A DNA stretch of 64,000 bases, taken from Termitomyces sp. T153 (Eukaryota > Basidiomycota > Agaricomycetes > Agaricales > Lyophyllaceae). Shown here in pieces: positions 58,904 through 64,000 of the stretch (its first letter is position 1; each line of letters starts with the position of its first letter). Below the pieces are notes generated by a model. It was not told the origin of the DNA. It did no database searches and worked only from the letters and a program-made list of their open reading frames with translations. Position numbers and translations under genes: made by a program. The stretch spans positions 434,001 to 498,000 of the forward strand of contig JACKQL020000003.1 in NCBI GenBank assembly GCA_018296165.2. Reading direction: 5' to 3'.

Positions 58904-61024
58904 CTAAGCTTCAGCGCTGGCTTCAATGATCAACTTTTGAGCCTCTTCTGAACGAGGTGTTATGGAGCAAGAATGGGGAACCTTGTGGCTGTATAACAAA
59001 AACTTATCATTAAGCTGATCTGAAGCATAGATCGATGTTTTACCTTACGAGCCCACTGGTATATGATTCATCAACGTCAATCTCATTTCCCTGTTCATCT
59101 CGCGCCTTCTTAATGGTGAAGGTAGCTAAGATAGATGAAATAAGAAGCCAGATCTAGGGAAAACTAAATGTCAACATTGCGTTGAAATCATTCTGTTGCG
59201 CAAAGATTTCACCGTCGAACTGGCCATATGACGGCCTGGGCAAATCCTTTGTACACCATCTGGTTAGTTTTAGGTGTCAAATGCTGAAGTGATTACGACA
59301 TAAGTACCTTCTGCCAAACCCAAAAGCAATGATATCATCGTCAGTGTTTAAATCTCCATTCTCGTCAAAAAACCTCTCAGGTTTGAACAAGTCGGGTTCA
59401 GGGTACCGTGACTCGTCATGTGTCATCGACCTGGAAGAGACATAGTACACTCTTAGTCGAGCACATGATAACTGACACAATACGTACCATATGTTGGCTA
59501 ATACCATAGTTCCTGTGCCAGGATGGAAGAAATGATAGTATAACACAAAGAGTAAAATTACCTTTCGGGATGAACTATCCATTGTATAAATCATCAGCAG
59601 AGGGAGAATGGGAAAGACCCAGAGGAGCAACTGGGTGCCATCTCATAATCTCTCGATATATGGCCTCGACATACGGCAAATTTGGACGATCGGAGAAGTC
59701 CGGTAATCGTTTCCGGCCTACAACGCTGTCAATCTCGTCTTGAGCCTTTCTCTGAGCTTCAGAATTGACGAGCATCGCATAAATGAATGTTTCGGCTACG
59801 CATACAGTCTGTGAATGCAAGTTAATGGCTTCACTACACACATTGTGAATTTTACAAACAGAATCTGCAGCACCTGTCCAATCTTATCATGATGATAGCA
59901 TACAATCATTCTAGATCATACCTACAAAAGCAGTCGCCACAGCACACTTGAGATCTGCTTCTGGTATTTCCATGACACCGTTTTACTTCAGTAACCGCTC
60001 TGCTAAGCTAGACAACTCGATCCCAGTGGCCTTCCATCTGGATCAGCACAGTTTCCGGAAATATTGAATGTACACTTACTAATTTATCTTTGACGTATTT
60101 GAACGGAGTTTCCACCATCTCCGTTGTATATACTCGACACTTCGCTGTAAAATTATGGAATCGAGCACCGGGGAACCATGTTGGAATATGAATATGCCGG
60201 AGAATGGGCAAAGCATTAACTATCATGGCACCAGGGAAAATACTTTCGGAGAGCATGTTGACAGCTTGTTCGGAGAATGTGACAAATTTTTCAAGATTAG
60301 ACTCTGACATATTCTTGTCGTACACTGTGGCCATTACAATTGCTCCCGCAGTGCTGAATTGATTGTATAAGGGTAGATTAAGGTTCAAGAACGAGACGAC
60401 GCACGTTCTGAAGTGTGTTGTGAAGTTCTCAGGCGCCACGAGTAACCGGCGAAGAAGTTCGTGAACCTTGAGAATCTGCACAGGTTGATGTATGATTTGG
60501 ATCTCCTTCTTGTTGAATGCTTGCTGGAAGATACGTCTATGGCGACGCCATGCATCTCCATATCCCATGAGTGAAGTGGAGAAATCCCATCCCATTCTAA
60601 GATTGCAAAGTCATTCTACAAATTTACGTGGGGGTTGAGCAGAAAAGACTCACAGAGACACCATCGTCACTTCAGGCCGATCAGAATAGATACGGGATCG
60701 CTTTTCGAAAAAAACGTTTGCATCTTGCAATTTATCAAGTATGACGATGTGTTGATTGTATGCCCTGACATGGACAATTTCCCCTGAACGAGTTCAGTTT
60801 GTACATTGAAAAAATGATCTGGAACATAACTGACCGTATTCTTTAGCCCACTCTGCGTATTTCAACCAAGGAAGCACTGTGGGTAGTTCGCTAGCATTTC
60901 CTGAGATCAGACTCGGCTTAGGGCCAGGCGGATAAGGGAGCCGTGAGGAAGATTGCCATGTTCTGAGAAGAAATACAACTGCGGCGGCTAGGAGAAGATA
61001 TATGTAGGAGAGCAATTCACCCAT
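58904..61024 (-). pseudogene. Cytochrome P450 with two in-frame stops
   Basis: Twelve exons on the minus strand: 61024-60835, 60783-60654, 60596-60405, 60353-60080, 60030-59922, 59873-59860 (14 nt), 59808-59562, 59512-59488, 59430-59308, 59246-59213, 59153-59044, 58988-58904; 511 codons, GT-AG introns, phases consistent. Seen: N-terminal membrane anchor, LPYPPGPKP hinge, DAWRRHRRIF, I-helix VGAADST, ExxR region REIMRW, FKPERF, heme site FGFGRRICPGRHMA, C-terminal SHKVPHSCSITPRSEEA. It resembles the O-methylsterigmatocystin-oxidoreductase-like (CYP64-type) P450s common in agaricomycetes. A TAA (59,983-59,985) precedes NGVMEIPE, and a TAG (59,575-59,577) replaces an aromatic residue in NGxFIPKGT. 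Because everything else is kept, loss is recent; sequencing error at two sites, or stop readthrough, is less likely. Confidence 0.88.
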
Positions 61025-61057
61025 GTCTGAGCTGTTTCTGCAGTTGGCTATCCAGTT

Positions 61058-61074
61058 CTTTATATCTCAATTGG
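61058..61074 (-). promoter_or_regulatory. TATA and CCAAT-like sites of second P450
   Basis: On the minus strand CCAAT (61,074-61,070) is followed by GATATAAAG (61,066-61,058), the latter 34 bp upstream of the ATG at 61,024. The promoter seems intact although the gene has stops. Confidence 0.5.
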
Positions 61075-61508
61075 TCATACTATCCGGGGAATTGAAGAGA
61101 TGCAACACGAATTCAAAATTTTCATGCATGCCGATAAAGGAACACCTGAAAATCTCCCCGATGCCGCGCACAAAAACCAGGCCCGGCGAAAGCCCTGGAA
61201 ATGCCGCTCGAACATGTCCACCGGCCTGTTCATAGAATCGTTATCCACAGGATATTATTACTTTGTACAATGGTAAAGCAAGTAATCTCTTTCACATTCC
61301 GCACGAACATCTTGAAGCAGCCGGTCGAGAATAAGTGAGTTGATAATGATCAAGTCGGGAAGAACGCCCAAAAAAGTTAGAACAGAAGATCATACTCACC
61401 TCTGCCGACTAGTGACGGATTTCTTGAGAATAAGGCTCGTAGACATACATATGTTGTTGAACAAGCTTTGATTCGATCATCTATTCGATCTCCCAAACAT
61501 AGCAACGT

Positions 61509-61600
61509 TTGTTGTCGCGATTCGGGCCGTGAGTCTAGGCTCACATAAGCCGACTCTGACGGTGAGTCTGACCGCGATTCCAGGCTCACCCGTGGACGTC
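61509..61600. repeat. Direct repeats with GTGAGTCT/GGCTCAC arms
   Basis: CGCGATTC is followed by GTGAGTCTAGGCTCAC and, 60 bp on, by a variant: GGTGAGTCTGACCGCGATTCCAGGCTCAC. The arms can pair as small hairpins. Confidence 0.55.
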
Positions 61601-61738
61601 CTTGCCGCGACAAGCGCGGGCTGTTTCCGATCTCCTTTACCGCTTGAACAATATCACAGCAGACATGTGCATATCTAACCCCTTTCCTACATCTTAGTCC
61701 CCGCAACATTTGCACATAAACGGCGCGTCGTCACAACC

Positions 61739-61925
61739 CCGAGTAAACTGCTTAACACCGAGTAAACGTGGCCTTCGTTGCTTTAGTCCGGACGGCCTCG
61801 ACTCTCGTCTTGGTTATGTTGCGAACGCGGCTTGGGCTCGTCTTGGTCACGACGAGTAACGCGGCCTGGACTTCTCGTACTCGCCGGTCACGTTAGTACA
61901 CGCGGCGTCTTGGTCATGTTGCGCT
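61739..61925. repeat. CpG-rich short direct repeats
   Basis: CCGAGTAAAC at 61,739 and 61,757; CGTCTTGGTTATGTTGCG near 61,807 and CGTCTTGGTCATGTTGCG near 61,907; CTCGTCTTGGTCACGAC near 61,838. High CpG suggests this patch escaped the decay seen in transposon blocks. Confidence 0.6.
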
Positions 61926-63650
61926 AGTCCGTTTACATCTATATGCATGCATAAGTATACATATACAGGTCTGCTTCCGTCCCCTCAAATTATCGGTAAA
62001 GCGACTGAACAGGTGCGACGCGTTGACGCTCTTTTGTTCTTACAGTTCTTCTTTTGCATGAGTCTTGCATTACTGATTCTTTTTCCGTCTCAGGAAGGCG
62101 TAACAAGTGATGATCTGGACTTGAAAGATCTTAGGCCATCGGCAGCATACGATGTAGGGTGTAGAGTAATCGATGGACTCCGAAGGACCGACTCCACCTT
62201 TCCGTTCTCGCTCTATATGCTCGTTGTCCAACGGCTGGCACCTACCACTTTTTCTTTGTTTTTTTTTTCTTAATCTTAGCTCTTCTGTCAAATCCAACGT
62301 CAATCTTCTGAGCTCATCTACATTTCCACTCTTGATTGGACGGACGAAGATACTCTACCGTTCTCTTGAATGCTCACCCTCGCATTGGTTTCTCAACTCA
62401 CTTCCACATGTCTTTCGTCGCTTATAGCAGGTCTGGTATAGGGTAACTACATGTCTTTCTTGTTGTTATATAATAGGGTTGTCGAGTAGTGCTCGAGCAC
62501 TGGCAGATTGTCGATTAGGTACACTTGCCGCACTACACTCGTCATGGCCTTGCACGGTAAGGATCGGAGAAATCCGACATGTCTGCAAGTACATTGACAT
62601 AAGTCACCAATTAGGTGCAGAGGACCGAGCACTCAATATTTACGAATTAGAAGGTAAGGAGAAACATGGTCAGAAGAGGAAAGTAAGTACACTATCACAC
62701 AACAACAAAACAAAAGCTGCACACCATAGCTTGCGAATAAAGTATTTTCAAGGGAAATAGATGTTAGGACCGTAGCATGTTCAAGCTGTCTGCGCAACGC
62801 CTGGTCCTCCTGCTCGAGAGACTCCGTTCACGTAGGAACTTTGTCAATGCTTGCTTGTTCAAGTATTTTCTTGCAAATTTAGACATCTGCCGAGAATACA
62901 TTTCAAAAATCACGGTGTAAAAACATAAACCCACTCAAAAGTTATGGCTTGAGCCATGGCCTGTCAATGTCGTGATATCGGTCAGTGACGAACTCAAGGC
63001 AACAAGAACGGCACAGAGCACCTAACGTTATACTTCCGGAGGCAGAAGTCATGACAATATCCGATGGGACGGGTGATGTTTGCGATCAGGAGCTGGAGAA
63101 AGTAGCCGGGGAGGGAAAGAGATGAGGATGCCGTTTCAATACGATGTGTGTCTGTGGTGTGTCTGTGATTGCGGACTTGAAATCATCGTACGTCGAATTC
63201 GAGCGCTTGAAGTTTGAGCTTGAAGGATTGGAAGATACTCAAGTAAAGGGACTCGGAATGACGTCATCACAAAACATTTCAATTATGGATTGTACGTTTT
63301 GAATCCTATGAGAGGACCGATCGGATGTCTTGTATGCTCATGAACAGCTGGTGCTCAAGCGCTCGGCGCTCGGCGCTCATCACCTACTTTTTTGTTTACC
63401 TTTTCTGGCCAAGTCAATGTAAATCGTTGGAACTAATCTCCATTTCCACTCTCGATAAATGAGGATAATCTGATCAGCATGGTACTGGAAGGCGGCACGC
63501 CTACACAAAGACCGGACCAACAGAACAACAAGACCTTGCTGTATTCTAATAGCGATAGGTAGACAGTGCACATACGTACGAGCGATTCGGAGGGAAAAGG
63601 AACCAAGCAATAACTAGAAAAAGGAAGTGATCGTGGCGCTTTAAATGGGA

Positions 63651-64000
63651 AAAGGGTTCCAAACAAATAGTATCAAATGTCCGTATATAGGAGTCGTAAT
63701 CCTAGGATTACAGGTACATGGGTAAATAAGAGCACTTATGCAATGAAAGGGAATACAAGTCATAGTACACATATCACGGACCTCAACTAATTGATTAGGT
63801 GCTACAATAAATTTATTTTGTGGCAGCTTGGCTTGAAACATTGGACAAAATTCTAATTTTGGTGGCAACATTGGATGACATTGTATGCCACACCTAATCA
63901 TTAGCACTTCATTGCTGTATAGCTACATCTATGCATAATTATTTCACAATGACAATTATGATTGAAGTCATCAGGCAATATAAGAGCAAACCACAATTGT
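63651..64000. other. Start of next CpG-depleted block
   Basis: From about 63,700 CpG is nearly absent again. A minus-strand frame (63,907-63,641) has no recognised domain. Probably the edge of another transposon block running out of the window. Confidence 0.45.

Larger units (their letters stand above)
61075..63650. other. Gene-poor CpG-normal interval
   Basis: No gene recognised. Open frames at 61,377-61,715 (minus) and 61,947-62,273 (plus) are composed of repeats or low-complexity text. A perfect 14-bp palindrome AGTGCTCGAGCACT lies at 62,489-62,502. The ends 62,300-62,345 and 63,430-63,460 share CATTTCCACTCT blocks, perhaps copies of one element. Confidence 0.4.

Noticed and set aside
1..64000. 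CRISPR array, bacterial operon or prophage
   Set aside because: No regular spacer array; introns and element types show a fungal nuclear genome.

Overview
The window looks like a chromosomal segment of an agaricomycete (Basidiomycota) fungus. Genes are rich in short GT-AG introns of about 45-70 bp. The P450 types, a CFEM surface protein, an EF-hand/ZZ-type protein family and a Plavaka DNA transposon are all typical of that class. No species is claimed.

The sequence has two compartments. Positions 1 to about 26,650, about 40,030 to 58,100, and about 63,650 to 64,000 are almost free of CpG. They are filled with decayed, nested transposable elements: Ty3/gypsy with a chromodomain, Ty1/copia, LINEs, Plavaka, and a helicase/USP-like element. 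About 26,700-40,000 and about 58,400-63,640 have normal CpG and hold the host genes.

Gene island 1, left to right, contains: an intact 10-exon cytochrome P450 (26,924-29,141, minus); 3 kb without a gene but with a small dispersed-repeat family; a secreted, probably GPI-anchored CFEM protein (32,182-32,794, minus) diverging from the ribosomal protein gene RPL31 (33,065-33,646, plus); and a long decayed EF-hand/ZZ-finger gene (34,500-38,946, minus) with a 46-bp frame-shifting tandem duplication. Gene island 2 holds a second P450 (58,904-61,024, minus). Its splice sites and heme motif are intact, but it has two in-frame stops.

The transposon blocks can be put in order from target-site duplications. 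A gypsy LTR sits in a minus-strand LINE (TSD ACTCC) and was itself split by a plus-strand LINE. A younger LTR that keeps its CpGs sits in a copia remnant (TSD ATGAT). A gypsy element whose two LTRs are unlike each other sits in another gypsy integrase (TSD GAGGC). That last host gypsy starts directly after a 94-bp mutated copy of the 3' end of RPL31, whose source gene lies 15 kb away. The housekeeping and secondary-metabolism genes do not form an operon or an obvious gene cluster.
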